A DNA stretch of 64,000 bases from Porites lobata (GCA_942486035.1 CALNXK010000044.1:1336001-1400000); one strand, 5' to 3'; counted from the stretch's first letter, positions 1 through 12,059 are shown. Translations and numbers: made by a program. Notes: a model not told the origin generated them from the sequence alone.

Positions 1-1470
1 CTCATGAATTTTGTCGAAAATTTGAATTTTTTTCGTCTTTGTTTTTTGTCGAAAAAAGCTAGAAAGTCTTTGCTAATATTTTAGATCGATAGAAAAGGTT
101 TTCCGCCTATAAAAATATCGACTGTTAAACAACGCTTTTTCCGGCATTTTTCCAAAGGGTTAATCCATGATTTTTGTCAAAAACTTATAATTTTTTTCTT
201 TTTGGTTTTTCTTCAAAATAAACCCACGAAAAGTATTTGCTAATGTTCTAAATCGATAAAAAAGCTTTCCAGGTTATAAAAATGTCGACATTTTTCATGG
301 CATTTTTCCAAAGGGGTTAACCCATGATTTTTCTTTAAAATTTAGAATGTTTTCTTTCCCTGTCTCTCGTCAAAAGAAACCAAGAAAAAGTGTTTGGTAC
401 TGTTTTAGATCGTTAAAAAGCCTTCAAGGCTATAAAAGTATCATCTTTTTAAAAACGCTATTTTTGGCATTTTCCAGAGGGGTTAACCCATGATTTTTGT
501 CAAAAAGTTTCAATTATTTCCTTTATTTTGTTGAAATAAACCTAGAAAAAGTATTTGCTAATGTCCTAGATGGACAGAAAAGGTTTCTAGGCTATAGAAA
601 TATTGTGTTTTAAAAACGCTATATTTGGCAGTTTTTCTAAGCGGTTATCCCATTTTTTCAAAAAAAATTGAAATTTTTTTTTTCGTTAAAACAAAACTAG
701 AAGAAGGGTAAGCCAATGTTCTAGATCAATAGAAACGCCTATAAAAATATGGGCTTTTGAAAAACGCTATTTTTAGCATTTTCCAAAGGAGATTTCCATG
801 ACTTTTGTCAAAAATTTTAAATTTTTTCATTCTTTCGTTTTCGTCAAAGTAAACCTAGAAGAACTGTTTGCTAAAGTTCTAGATCGATAGAAAAGCTTTT
901 CAGGCTATAAAAATATCGACTTTTAAAAAACGCTATTTTTGGCATTTTTCTAAAGAGGTTAACCCATGATTTTTCTCAGAAATGTGAAATTTTCCCCTTC
1001 TTTCTCTTTCGTAAAAACAAACCTAGAAAAAGTGTTTGCTAATGATTTAGATTGAAAGAAAAGCTTTCCAGGACATAAAAATATCGACTTTTAAAAAACC
1101 GTATTTTTGGAATTTTTCCAAAGGGGTTAACACATGACTGATTTTCGTCAAAAATTTAAACCTTTTCCTTCTTTGTTTTTCAACAAAACAAACGTAGAAA
1201 AAGTGTTGCTAATATTCTAGATTGATTTTGTCAATAATTTGAAATTTTTTCTCTATCAAATTAAACCTAGAAAAAGTGTTTGCCAATGTTCTAGATCAAT
1301 AGAAAAGCTTTTCAGGCTATAAAAAAATCGAGTGTTAAAAATCGCTATTTTTGGCTTTTTTTTTTTTTTTAAATGGGCTTTTATCCCTTTTTCTTTTTGT
1401 TTTTTGTCAAAAAAACCTAGAAAAAGTTTTGCTTCTTTGTTTTTTGTCAAAATAAACTTAAGGAAAAACA
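1..1470 (+). repeat. Diverged tandem satellite, unit about 165 bp (array A)
   Basis: About nine diverged copies of one unit run head to tail. Each carries the landmarks CCAAAGGGGTTAACCCATGA, then TTTTTGTCAAAAATTTGAAA, a T-rich run, AAACCTAGAAAAAGTGTTTG, TTCTAGATCGATAGAAAAG and CAGGCTATAAAAATATCGAC. The CATGATTTTTGTC landmark recurs near 5, 165, 323, 486, 650, 797, 964 and 1,130, a spacing of about 160-167 bp. The array is cut by the window edge. The same family recurs at 12,060-14,080 (inverted) and 44,340-46,130 (same orientation). No coding potential. Confidence 0.9.
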
Positions 1471-1606
1471 ATTAACTTTACTGACAGGTAAGTTCAAATT
1501 CACAAGGTCTTCCGCATAGAAAGAGTTGTACTTCCCTACAAAGATCTTGAAACCGGAAGGACGCAGTTGATGTGAACACTTTCCTCCACCCCCACTTGAG
1601 AAAATG

Positions 1607-1706
1607 AGAATTTTATTATTGCTATCATTATCACTATCATTATAATTATTAAAATTGTTATTGCTATTATTATTATTATCATTATTTTTGTTGTTGTTGT
1701 TGTCGG
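1607..1706. repeat. ATT/GTT-rich microsatellite
   Basis: Impure TTA/ATT trinucleotide run ending in (TTG)n. On the minus strand it reads as an asparagine-rich frame, which is a product of the repeat and not a protein. Confidence 0.85.
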
Positions 1707-1749
1707 TGATAATACTTATTATGGGGTTACTTGTCCTCCGGCCGTTCAT

Positions 1750-4485
1750 TTCAAGTTTATTACAAAGTGTTACAAGTGTTATTACGAAGTGCGACAGAAC
1801 AAGGTGTCCGTCTTAAAAAGATTCACAGAAAGTGACTGTTGAGCGGCAGGAAGGTGTCCGTGTGGCATCAGCTCCTGTGTCGCATGGATTCCAAATAACA
1901 GACAAATAACATTCAGAGGAAATTATAATCGCAAACAAACTCGAGCAATATCACCCTATCGAAGTACAACTTCGTATTTACTGGAATAAGCGCCACCGAT
2001 TAAGCCAAAAAAACGGCGCATTTGAGTCAAAAGAGTTATTAACCCTACCCCTAAATAAGCGTGGCGGTCAAGGTTCTGGCTCAGTTTAATTCCGTTAATT
2101 TATTACGGAAAATAATAATACCCGATGAAAACAAGTATCCTTGGCTAACTTTTAAATAAGCGCACCCTCGGCGAAACAAGCACCGCATTTCAAACCGCGT
2201 AAAAAATTTAATAACTGCCATGGCACTTCTTTCAATAAACACGTTATAACACAGAGGGTAAAAATAAAAATGACTGAAATGACCGGATCTAAAAAAAAAT
2301 ATATGACTTTGTAGGATCAAATTACTGGTTTAAAAGCTGTTCCTTACAACTGACATGCGTCTTCTTTTAGTTTGCCTCAGTTGCCAAGTCAAAATGATAA
2401 GGAAAAAAAATTAAAGGTCCTTTACCGTTATTGACATCACTAACTCGCAATTTTAAGTAAAGCTGAAGAAAAAGACGAAAACAAAAAGAAAGAAGAAAAA
2501 AAACATCAGGGAATGAGCCAGCGCGAACTATTCCCTACCTTTGTTTTCTATTACAGCCCAATCCGGAGTCCATCTGTTTCAGTCTTTTTTGTCAAAACAA
2601 TCCCGCTTAAAGTTTATCCCATTTATTCCTGTTTTTTTTAGTAGATAAGAGCGACAAAGTCACAGAATAGTTCGCAGAAAATTAGAAAGTCTATGTTTTT
2701 TTAGCAGCAAACTCATGCACCAACCCGGGCCCTATATTTCGGCAAAGAGCGAGGAGGCCGCGCATTGTGGACGATTTGGGGCACTGGGAACTAAAAAGCA
2801 AACAGACAATGATGGCGCGCGGAAGGCATGGTTGGTTTTTCTCTCGTTTTTCATCTATTTTTCAAGGTTAGTAGCGATTATAGGTGGATCATACAGTAAG
2901 AACCATAAAAGGTATCGTTTTAAGAAGTGTCAGAAGTGCTTGTGGTAATGGTTTACTTTACATTTGCCATTTGGTGAGTCTGTAAGGCTTAAAGCTTATG
3001 TGGAACTCTTTCAATAATTCAATCCCCCCCCCTTCTTTAATTATAAGTCTCAACGCTTTGAATTTAAGGGGATTTCGTTGCATATCAAATGGTGTTTAAA
3101 GGCTCTATTTGCAAATTGGCTCAATAAAATTCTAAAAATTAGAAGTGTTACATGTACAGTGAATGTAGCAAATATTTTATTTGTTTGCTTAGTAGCCCGG
3201 CCTCTTGCGTTTTTCGGGGAAGAGGTCGATGAAAACAACCTTATTCAATGACTACAGGTACAACAACAGGAATTTTACTGGTGATTTCAATTTCTGTTTT
3301 TTCAATTGGTTTGTGATTTTTTCAACTGGGTCAATTTTTTACAGATACTGGTAGGTAAACTTTCTTAGGGGTTAATTACAGGGACTGTGTCTAAAGCAAA
3401 GAGCTGCTTCGTTGAGCCTCTAAATAAAGGGCAAGTAAGAGATGGGCAGATGGGGAGGAAGGACCAAAAGGCAGGCAACTTTCTTGTGAAATGGACATTG
3501 TAGTCTTTTGTGGACTTTGTCTTATTTTTCTTTTATTTATTTATTTATTTTTTCCTTTTGTTAAAATTGTTGTCTGCTTGAATGTAAAGGAAAATTAGTG
3601 ACTGATAATTAGACTTAATTTTACTAGATTCTAACTGTTTGTAGAGAATTTTTAAAAAAAAATCTAAAGCAAAGAGCGGCTTCATTGGGGGTTCATTGGG
3701 CCTCTTGTCCAGCCATTAGTGGGACACAACTTCATAAGCAATGCCTCCCCTCCAAAAATGAGGAGAACCCTTTCTTATTTTTTAAAGGAGAATACCATGG
3801 GGCTCGATAAACTCAATAAACTTAACTTCGTCCCAAATCTTGCCTGCGAGCACGCTCTCCAATTTTGATGAGGCCAGAAGTGAGCTGCGAGAGAACACAA
3901 GAGCAAGTGGCAAAGCCACGCATGCGGCCCTGTGGAATAACTCCCCCAAATGGAAAGCTTGCTTGCAAACTATTCCAAATCAAACAATTTCTACCTGAAT
4001 CATCGGTCTGATCGGTGTGTTCAGCTGAGGTTTGAGTTTGTATATCCCTATCACACTCATCACAAGACAGCAGCTGCTGAGCCTCTAACCATACCAACAA
4101 CTGACTGAAAGTCATTTAATGATGACAAGCTTGCAAATTACCGCCTTTTAAATAGCTTCAAAAAAATTAATGCTAAAAAGTCATCCAAAAGTCTTCCATC
4201 ATTTTCAACAACATTACAGCAAGTCTTCAGAAAATTGTTGGAACACTTTGGAATGGTGCTGGGACATTTTCCAAAATCCCAGTCATAAGACAAAAGTCTA
4301 AAGCATTTGACTCAGAGAAGGTTGGCGCACATAAATACCATCTTCGTTGTAACTTAAGTGTAAGATCAATATTTTGCAAGAACATTCCCAGCAGGGTATT
4401 TTTTTCATGTACATTGTTCGATCAAAAAAAAAAACAATATTACTCTTTCAAAAAAATGCACCATTACCTCCCAAATACTACCATA
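1750..4485. other. No gene recognised; contains a repeat fragment at 3,840-4,010
   Basis: Mixed-composition DNA with only short open frames and no recognisable protein motif. A segment around 3,840-4,010 has GCCTGCGAGC and GCTCTCCAATTT landmarks resembling the arms of the inverted-repeat element at 47,384-48,508, so the 97-residue minus-strand frame there is probably repeat-derived. There is a GC-richer patch at 2,715-2,830 with no supported product. Confidence 0.5.
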
Positions 4486-4489
4486 CATT

Positions 4490-4770
4490 GTATTTGCTAA
4501 ATGCTGTGAGTGACTGGCTGACTCTCTGACTTGCTGATTGAATTACTGACTGATCATGTGACTGACTGACTGATTGACTGGCTGACATGTTAACTGACTG
4601 ACTTGTTTACCAACATACTGTTCAATTGACTGGCTCATTGGTTCAATTACTGATTGGCTGTTTTACTGATAAACTGATCAATTGACTGACAGTCGCAGAC
4701 CGATCGACTGAGCATGACTGCTGGCTCATTGACTAATTGACTTGACTGGCTGGCTGATATACTGAGATTC
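4490..4770. repeat. TGAC/TGGC minisatellite
   Basis: Imperfect run of the tetranucleotide ACTG (GACTGACTGACTGG-type) with interruptions. It lies at the outer left edge of the inverted structure around the Penelope-like element; its inverted counterpart is at 7,980-8,310. Confidence 0.85.
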
Positions 4771-5149
4771 ATGCTAAGAAAAGAATCAAGATTACTGATT
4801 GCTAATGAAGATGGTGAATTTTTCATTTCAGATCAGATGACTGTGTCCAGCAGATGTCCTAAGACTTGAGCAGCCAAGATTTTCAGCTTATCTTCAGTAC
4901 TGTAAGTGCTGTATACATTGCTTTGTAATCTAGCTAAAATGCATTTATTGAAATCAACTGAATGTTTGTTATGATATTTTCATGAAAGACATCTAAAAAG
5001 CTCTACAATAGTTTGAAGCCAAAGTGTATGGTTCTTTCCAATAAGTAGTGCATGTGTATTAGTCCAAGAGATTTAAAAATTGTTCATTTTTAAATTCATT
5101 TAGGAATTTTTAAAAAATAGTGCGACTTTTTTAATTTTAACAAACATGC

Positions 5150-5200
5150 TTCATGATCAACGGTACATCCGTCGTCATCAGTGTGACAGTTATGAAAGTT
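5150..5200 (-). ncRNA. Hammerhead-ribozyme-like remnant downstream of the Penelope-like ORF
   Basis: On the minus strand CTGATGA is followed by a short hairpin (ACGG/CCGT) and then a GAAGC where an active hammerhead would have GAAAC. Hammerhead motifs are known from Penelope-like elements. The second core box is altered and stems I and III are not evident, so this copy is probably inactive. Confidence 0.35.
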
Positions 5201-5317
5201 TATTGCTGATAAAACATTCCTGTTACAATGTACAACTCATATTTTACATTGTGTTGGAAAACGATATGCTACATAAATTTAAAGTTAGCAAAATGAACAG
5301 ATGCACATGCATGCATC

Positions 5318-6865
5318 TATAGAGAAAGCGTCAGATTGATGTGTTTGACCTGTTGATTAAGGTCCGGCTTTTCCCACTTAATGTATGCCATAGACTCCAC
5401 TTAAGCTTAGCCTAATACCTTGTAGGGGCAGAGTCTTAGATCTTAAAGCAGTCTCAGTTACAGGAGGTACGACAAGACTCTGAAGCCTGTAAGTGCTTAT
5501 AAACGTGAGACGATCTGTCCGATGACATGTGCTTGTGCATGCACGTGGAAAGGTATCGCCTTGTTTCGCCAATGTAACAAGCATTACAGCTGGCACAGGA
5601 AAATTTCTAGATGATGTGTGTACAAAGCCTGTCAGGGAGAGGATCTTTCACTTTGAATAAGTTCTTAATTTTAAAAGTGAAATAAACTTGATGTCAATTG
5701 GTTTACAGAACCGGTTGATGAGTTTGCGCACCCTCTGTTGGCAACACCCAAAAATTAGCGGATGTAGGGGATCTTGAAATAGTGCCTAGGTGACTCTTGC
5801 TGCTCAACACCTGCCGAAGGTCGAGTGTCGTTCCCTTCTACTTCTTTCATGACGTAACAGTGGAGTAACATGTCCAATACGTGCTGGGGATAGATATTCT
5901 TGCTGAAAATAGCAAACAATTCTGAATGTCATTGTGAAAACCCAGCCACGTGTTACTGATCTTAAAGGTCCTGTCAATAAGGGTTTTAACCAGTCCTCTT
6001 TTGTAGCACACTCATGAAGGTCTTCTTGCATTATACGGTGGCGACAGGGAAGTGTGGGGATTTATTATTCAACAGCACATCAAGAAAAGGTTATGTATGG
6101 TTACTCTCCCTCTCTATAGTGAAATGAATATTAGGATGTTGATTGTTAATAAACTGGAAGAAAAGCATGCCATCCCGTTCCGAGTTGAAAAGACAAAAGT
6201 GTCATCCACATATTAAATGATGGTGGAATAATACTTTGGAATCCTTATACCGTTGTAGCCAGATCTTCTCATAGTGGCCCATGAAAAGATTAGCGAGAAC
6301 GGGGGGCTAGGGGGGGAACACATGGCTACACCATCAACCTGATTGTAATACGTACTGTTAAAAATGAAATGTGTTTCAGCGGTCGCAAATACATCCATAG
6401 GAAAAGCCTTTTCAGATCAAAAGCACTTAGTTTTATGCCAGGGTTTCCTTTGGTGATGTAATCGACCGCCAAGTCTCAAAAATTCAACTCGAAAATTTGG
6501 CCAAATTGCCCCAATGGAAGAGCTAATCAGACGAAAAGGGGGCGTGGCATTGGCCGCCCGCGGTTTGTTCATCTTGGCGAGGCTGTACATGTATATTCTA
6601 GCAGGCTGTCATCCACTCGGATATAATAGCATCATATACCTCTTGATCTAATTGGCCTTTTTTTTTTAAAACCCTGAGAAAATGTTGTAATTTCCCTTCG
6701 CGAATTATGGTGGTTGTTTAAAACACCTGTATCATACACAGTTCTATCTAAACTACTATGCCGTTTCCTTTGTCTGGTTGCAATTTTTGTAATGTCCTTG
6801 TTCTTACATAAGTTCTTGAGAATTCCATGCTTTTTGAGGTCCGCCACAGTAGAAGGGAACGACAC
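5318..6865 (-). pseudogene. Penelope-like retroelement, reverse transcriptase plus GIY-YIG endonuclease, degenerate
   Basis: Penelope-like elements copy themselves with a reverse transcriptase joined to a C-terminal GIY-YIG endonuclease. Reading down the minus strand, the N-terminal region (6,865-6,600) has HGILKNLCKNKDI and LDRTVYDTGVL. The palm follows, with QVDGVAM near 6,320-6,340 and the catalytic YVDDTFVFS box at about 6,190-6,213. Next are ESNHT..FLDVLLNN near 6,080-6,115 and a thumb-like TLIDRTFKISNTWLGFHNDI at about 5,930-5,985. The endonuclease at 5,610-5,400 begins CASCNACYIGETRRYLS, with the CxxC pair preceding YIG, followed by HKHMSSDRSSHVYKHL. These pieces sit in different frames with several stops, so the copy is dead. 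The family call is secure from the motif order; the exact 5' limit is not. Confidence 0.88.
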
Positions 6866-7378
6866 TTGACCTTCAAGAGGTGTTGAGCAGCAAGAGTTGC
6901 CTAGGCACTATGTCAAGATCCCTACGTCGGGCATTTTTTGGGTGTTGCACAGCGGAGGGTGCGAAAACTCATCAACCAGGTCTGTAAACCAATTGACGTC
7001 AAGTTTTTTTATTCCACTTTTAAAATTAAGAACTTATTCAATGGAAAAGATCCTCTCCCTGACAGGCTTCATATGCACTTCATCTACAAGTTTTCCTGTG
7101 CAAGCTGTCACGCTTGTTTTATTGGCTAAACAAGGCGACACTTTTCCACGTGCATGCACGACCACGTGTCATCGGACAGATCGTCTCATGTTTATAAGCA
7201 CTTACGGGCTTCAGAGTCTTGTCGTACCTCCTGTAACTTAGACTGCTTTAAAATCTACGACTCTGCCCCTACAAGGTGTCAGGCTAAGCTTAAGGAGTCT
7301 ATGTGTATACATTAAGTGGGAAAAGCCTGACCTTAATCAACAGGTCAAACACATCAATCTGACACTTTCTCTATAGAA
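6850..7378 (+). mobile_element. Inverted partial second copy of the same Penelope-like element (GIY-YIG end)
   Basis: This plus-strand segment is an inverted copy of 5,840-5,318. Both begin at GTAGAAGGGAACGACAC and both end at the CTATAG landmark after CATCAATCTGACACTTTC. It encodes HFIYKFSCASCHACFIG near 7,070-7,129, then a frame shift and HVYKHLRASESC-type sequence, so it covers the linker and GIY-YIG endonuclease only. Penelope-like elements often occur with a second partial copy (a pseudo-LTR); here the copy is inverted and starts right at the 5' end of the main copy. Confidence 0.85.
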
Positions 7379-7379
7379 A

Positions 7380-7890
7380 GTGCTGACTTGCTGACTGACT
7401 GACTATAATAACTAACTGAAAGGTTAACTGACTGACTGACTGAATGACTGACGGACTGACTGACTTACCTGTACTTGGCAACTGACTGACTTGAGCATTG
7501 ACTGACAAAATGTCTGACTTGTTGACAACTGATTAACTGACTTTCTAATTGACTGCCTGAATGACTGACAGTGACTTACAGTTGACTTTCAAACTGGCAA
7601 ACCAATGGACTAATTACATGTCGCTGACTTGTTTTACTGACTGACTGGCTGGCTTTCTTGCTGATTGAGTGGCTGTCCACATAGTTGACTGGCTTCCTGA
7701 TGGACTGACTGATTAACTGACTGATAGGCTTAAATGTTGACTGACTGGCTTATTGCCAAACTAATATAACTGACCTGCTGACTGACTGACTCGTTTATTA
7801 ATATGCGGAGTTACTGACTTATCTATGGACCTACCGGCTAATACACTGGCTAACGTACTAACTGACTGACTGACTAAGTAATGCAAACTT
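7380..7890. repeat. TGAC minisatellite
   Basis: Long impure run of GACTGACTGACT with many point changes, directly abutting the CTATAG end of the right-hand Penelope-like copy. Confidence 0.88.
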
Positions 7891-7979
7891 TGGCCTCAAA
7901 CTGTTCAAGAGCTTTAAGCTGACTTGCATGAAGAGTTCAAAACAAACACTCAGCATACAATGTATCAACGAGTAAAATA

Positions 7980-8310
7980 AACTGTTAGTTAGTTAGCAAA
8001 TAAGGCAGTCATTTAGCAGGTCAGCCATTTCAGGAGGTAAGTCAGTCAAAAGGTGAGCCATTTAGCCAGTCAATGAGTCAGGTGGTGAATCACTTAGCGA
8101 GTTAACCTGTTAGTCATCTAGTCAACGAATCAGTCAGTCAGCAAGCCAGCCAAACAGCCAGTCACTTAGCAAGTCTGCAAGACAGTCAGCGAGTCCATCA
8201 ATAAGTCAGTCAGTTGGTTGGACTACAACTACTGTATGTAAGCTATTTGGTCAGTCAGTCAGTCAACAGGTCAGCCATTCAGTAAGTCGATGAGACAGTT
8301 ATTAAGACTT
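7980..8310. repeat. TGAC minisatellite, opposite orientation (GTCAGTCAGTCA)
   Basis: Reads GTCAGTCAGTCAGC on the plus strand, the reverse complement of the arrays at 4,490 and 7,380. Between it and the 7,380 array, bases 7,885-7,950 are an inverted, diverged copy of about 4,955-5,030, so the inverted duplication extends beyond the Penelope-like coding region. Confidence 0.85.
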
Positions 8311-8771
8311 CTTTCCAACAAGTAGCACTTGTTGTGTATAGGTCTGAGAGACTTAAAAAATTGTTTATGGCTCGGTTATCCAAAAAATTAATAGTCTCAA
8401 ATAAAATTATTTAAACTGAAAACAGCACAATCTTCAATGTCAGACAATAATAATTCCCAACTATCACAGTTCTTAGTGGATGGACATGATAAGAGGCGGT
8501 GAAAAAAACTTTGCTGCAACCTAGGGAAAAGAAGAAAGTGATCACAAGTTCATAGGTTGGTTTGTGACCTTCACTGGTGTTACTACTAGCATAGCAAAGT
8601 AGAATGTAACGTAATCATGTCAATGGTAAATTGGCTATCATTCTGATTAGAGATCAGTCCCAGTTAAATTGGGCATTTTGATCATGTATACTTCTTTACA
8701 TCCTCAAGTTAACTTATAGTGCAAGTCTCTGAATGTGATGTGTTTAACCTTATTGAATGAAGTTATTAGTA

Positions 8772-8778
8772 TTATCTC

Positions 8779-8814
<36 letters not shown>

Positions 8815-8834
8815 CATTATTATTATTATTATTT
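8772..8834. repeat. (ATT)n microsatellite
   Basis: About 60 bp of TATTATTATT with few interruptions; a shorter run follows at 9,232-9,255. Confidence 0.95.
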
Positions 8835-8837
8835 AAT

Positions 8838-9190
8838 TAGTAATGGTAACAGGACTGAGTGGAGTCCGATTCGGTCTGTAATCATACGAGTGATTAACAA
8901 AATCGGACGACTGCGTAGCGGGAGTCTGATTTGTTTAATCACAACTATGATTACAGACCGAATTGGACGACATGAAGTTCTGTTACCAATTAATCATAAC
9001 TTAAACAAAATTTGTGATATAATAGGCTATTTTTTAAATCAAAACACAAGAAATTCGAAATTTTGTTTTGCTAGCAGTGAAAAAAAAAAGCCATTTAAGT
9101 GCGCGCCTGATGGCGCGTACTGTCCAATTACTTAGGCATGACGCGTACTGTCTTATTAAACTGTCCAATTAAGGCTGAAATCAAGGCAGT
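8838..9190. mobile_element. Palindromic miniature transposon, family M3 (intact copy)
   Basis: Begins TTAGTAATGGTAACAGGACT and contains inverted pairs: TCCGATTCGGTCTGTAATCAT against ATGATTACAGACCGAATTGG, and AAAATCGGACGACTGCG against CGGGAGTCTGATTTGTTTAA. A second copy at 39,736-40,560 shares these and the 3' tail (AAAAAAGCCATTTAAG, GATGGCGCGTACTGTCCAAT), which supports the extent. No coding capacity. Confidence 0.85.
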
Positions 9191-9354
9191 TAATTATAGC
9201 CAATCAGATTTGACAATTTTGTTATAGTTATGATTATTATTATTATTATTATCATTAGTACTTTTATGATAAATTATTTTATTATCATGGCTACAATCTG
9301 TTACAAAAACGCTCGAGGTACCATTTATTTCAGTATGGAAGTTTGTAGCATAGG

Positions 9355-9411
9355 TTGATTCTCAATTTCTTTTGTCTCCTAGGGCTAGGAGATGAAAGAA
9401 TCGAGAATCAA
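9355..9411. other. 57-nt near-perfect hairpin
   Basis: TTGATTCTC...GTCTCCTA pairs with TAGGAGA...GAGAATCAA around a GGGC centre, about 23 of 27 positions paired. It could be a minimal foldback transposon. A small-RNA precursor is possible, but the 4-nt loop is short for Dicer-type processing. Confidence 0.5.
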
Positions 9412-9715
9412 ACTGAGTTAAATCAAAATTACCCTGAAAACACTCAATGACAGGTACTTTTTGCACTAACAACAGAAAATCTGTTATGTTTTTATACAGA
9501 CAACCGCTTAACGGACATCTCATAATTATGGATAGTTTGCTTTGTCCCTGAGGAAAGAAACCCCTACATTTTCTCTGTAATTATTCAATCCACTTAATAT
9601 GGACAGCTATTAATACGAACCTTTTCTAATGGCCCTCTCAGTGTCCATATTCATTAACACGGTTTGACTGCAGTGTAATGGTTCTCAACAAAATTAATAT
9701 GTGAACTGATAAACA

Positions 9716-9953
9716 GGGCCCAGTTGTTCGAAGGCTGATAAGCGCTTAACCCGGGGTTAAATTTAACCCGGGTTTTTTTCTTATGTTCAAAATCATTTTC
9801 TGGGATATTTTCTCTGTAATTTTGAGAACTTCCAATCATCAACTTGTGGACAAAAAGAATTAAAACTAAAATGCTTTTTAAGCTTTTAAATCTGAATTCA
9901 AATCTCGCACTAACCCTGGGTTATCTTAACCCAGCTTTGAACAACACGGCCCA
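9716..9953. mobile_element. Foldback element, family M4
   Basis: Ends are GGGCCCAGTTGTTCGAAGGC and, inverted, AGCTTTGAACAACACGGCCC. Subterminal GGGTTAAATTTAACCCGGG and CTAACCCTGGGTTATC are also palindromic. A second copy, opposite in orientation, is at 24,117-24,358. Confidence 0.8.
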
Positions 9954-9959
9954 GAGTAA

Positions 9960-11690
9960 TAATTATTGTAATGTTTATGATTGTATGGGGACTGAGATGC
10001 TTATGTATGCTCTTCATTTTCTCATCCAGATCAGACGCATTATGCCACAAACAGACAGGATCAAGTCTTCAACATTATGGCTTTAAAGGTTATCTTAAGT
10101 ACCATAATTATAGATTACTTTGTAATCCAGCTCTTGAGTGAACCAGATAAACATGTGGCTTGCTTATTCAAAAGGCAATTATTATTAATCTTATCCAGGA
10201 CACAAAATTAAAAATGCATTTAAATGCACTTTAAAGGAGTTAACAATATTTAAAGTGCATCTGTAAGGCTCAGTTGGTTTGCACACACTGAGTAGTTTGC
10301 TACAAACATTCACATTATACAAGGCATGTGGAGATTTCTTTAAGCAGGGCTTAATTCGTCCTACAAGGTTTCTTAATACAATCTTTCAACTGCAGAAATT
10401 AGTAAGTAAAACACACAGGACAAAAGTATCAACAGCCGATTCCCTGTATGTAGTTGAGGGCAAAATTTTTTTAGTTGCTGTTATACAGAAGAGTTGATGT
10501 TTATTTCGAACATAATTAGGAACAACTCAAAGACTGAATTGAATTTGAATCAATGTTTATTTTCAGAGCATCTGGTGGCTTAGTGAATTAGGAGAAATTC
10601 ACTTGACCCCAACCTTTTAAGGAAAACAGTCTGTATTTGAAGCTCAAAAGGCAATCCAAATCACTGTCTACACATAATGAAGGAAAACTGTCCAAAACAC
10701 TTTTAAGCGTTCAATTACCACTTGAGACTAATTTGAGAGTTTCAATGAATCACTGAAGCAAGGTGTACATGTAGCAGTTTCACATTGATTTCCTGACTGG
10801 ATGTTGGAAGTATCACAGCCTTCATCTTATTCAATGAAAATGTATATAAAAATTCAATTTCATAATCCTACATATGTATTGAGGAAAGAACCACTCACTT
10901 TAAAAAATTTGGCTTGATAATTAATCATGCCAAATATATTTTTGATTTTACTCCTGGATAAGTATTAGTTTGCTTTTGATCAGTTTTGCCACAGCTATGC
11001 TATAGATATATGTGTAAGCTAAGTTCTGCAATAGTTTTTTAAAAAACAGTCTTACATCATGTTATGTGCCAGTTTTTGCAATAACAAAGTCATTGCAAAA
11101 ATTTAGAACTACCACATTGTCAATGACCTAATAATACTGAAAACTTTAATTAAAGCTTATAATCATTTTGTCAACAAACACGTGGAAAGGTGAAAGAAAA
11201 CAAGGGAAAGTTTGGCTTAAAAGGGAGAAACAAGCCTTTAACTTTTTCCAGCTTAGATACAGTGTAAATTCACACAATGTGCTCCAAGCTTACATTAATG
11301 TGTATTGAAGTTTCGTATTATCATTCAGCCATGTCAATTTCTGGTTCAGAGGACCTATAGGTAATCCACAGTTGCACTCAGAAAGTTTAAGAAAACGGTT
11401 TACAACAGAAAGCGATGAATTACGTTCATCAGAGTGTTGCTGAAAAGAAAATCTGCAACTCAAAGTGGCAGCCTCAACTTTATCAAAAACAACTTTTTTG
11501 AAATATTAAAAAGGGCTAATCACTAAAATCTCTTTCAAAATTTTGCAAAAACTGAAATTTGAAAACCATAAAAACCTTCGAATTTTGTTGGCGCTGTGGT
11601 TGGAGCTTTGTTCAAAGTTCTCGTGATTTTCACTTGGAAGATGAAGAGATGTAAAACTGACTGTGGGTGAGATCAGACATGCAATCTACA
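9960..11690. other. No gene or clear repeat recognised
   Basis: AT-rich single-copy-looking DNA with no protein motif. Bases 10,113-10,152 (ACTTTGTAATCCAGCTCTTG, GTGAACCAGATAAAC) match, inverted, the right flank of the element at 15,211-15,753, so a fragment of that dispersed repeat is present. Confidence 0.5.
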
Positions 11691-11699
11691 TTGTGGCTC

Positions 11700-12045
11700 A
11701 TACAGCCAGCCTCACTGACTAACTGACTGACTGGCTGGCTGACCAACTGACTTACTGGCTGAATGACTGACTGCCCAACTGGCTAATGACTGACTGACTG
11801 ACTTGCTGACTGACTGAATGACTGACTAGCTGACCAACTGACTTACTGAATGACTGGCTGATTGACTGGCTGGCTGATTGACTTGCTAACTTGCTGACTG
11901 ACTGACCGACCGGACTGGCTTGCATGCAAGAAAAAAACTGATTTATTAATCCTTATATTTTTAGTATCTTAAGTTAGCTGATGGAATGACTGACTAACTG
12001 GCTGGCTGAATGCTGACTCTATTGTTTGACTGTGATCTTGGGTTA
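11700..12045. repeat. TGAC/TGGC minisatellite
   Basis: ACTGACTGACTGGCTGGCTG-type array with an AT-rich interruption at 11,930-11,975. It immediately precedes the inverted satellite array. Confidence 0.85.
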
Positions 12046-12059
12046 AAACCGTTAGAAAC

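Noticed and set aside
1447..1749. Asparagine-rich 100-residue frame
   Set aside because: Comes from an ATT/GTT microsatellite.
3822..4115. 97-residue minus-strand frame as a gene
   Set aside because: Part overlaps a dispersed repeat fragment; no domain or splice support.
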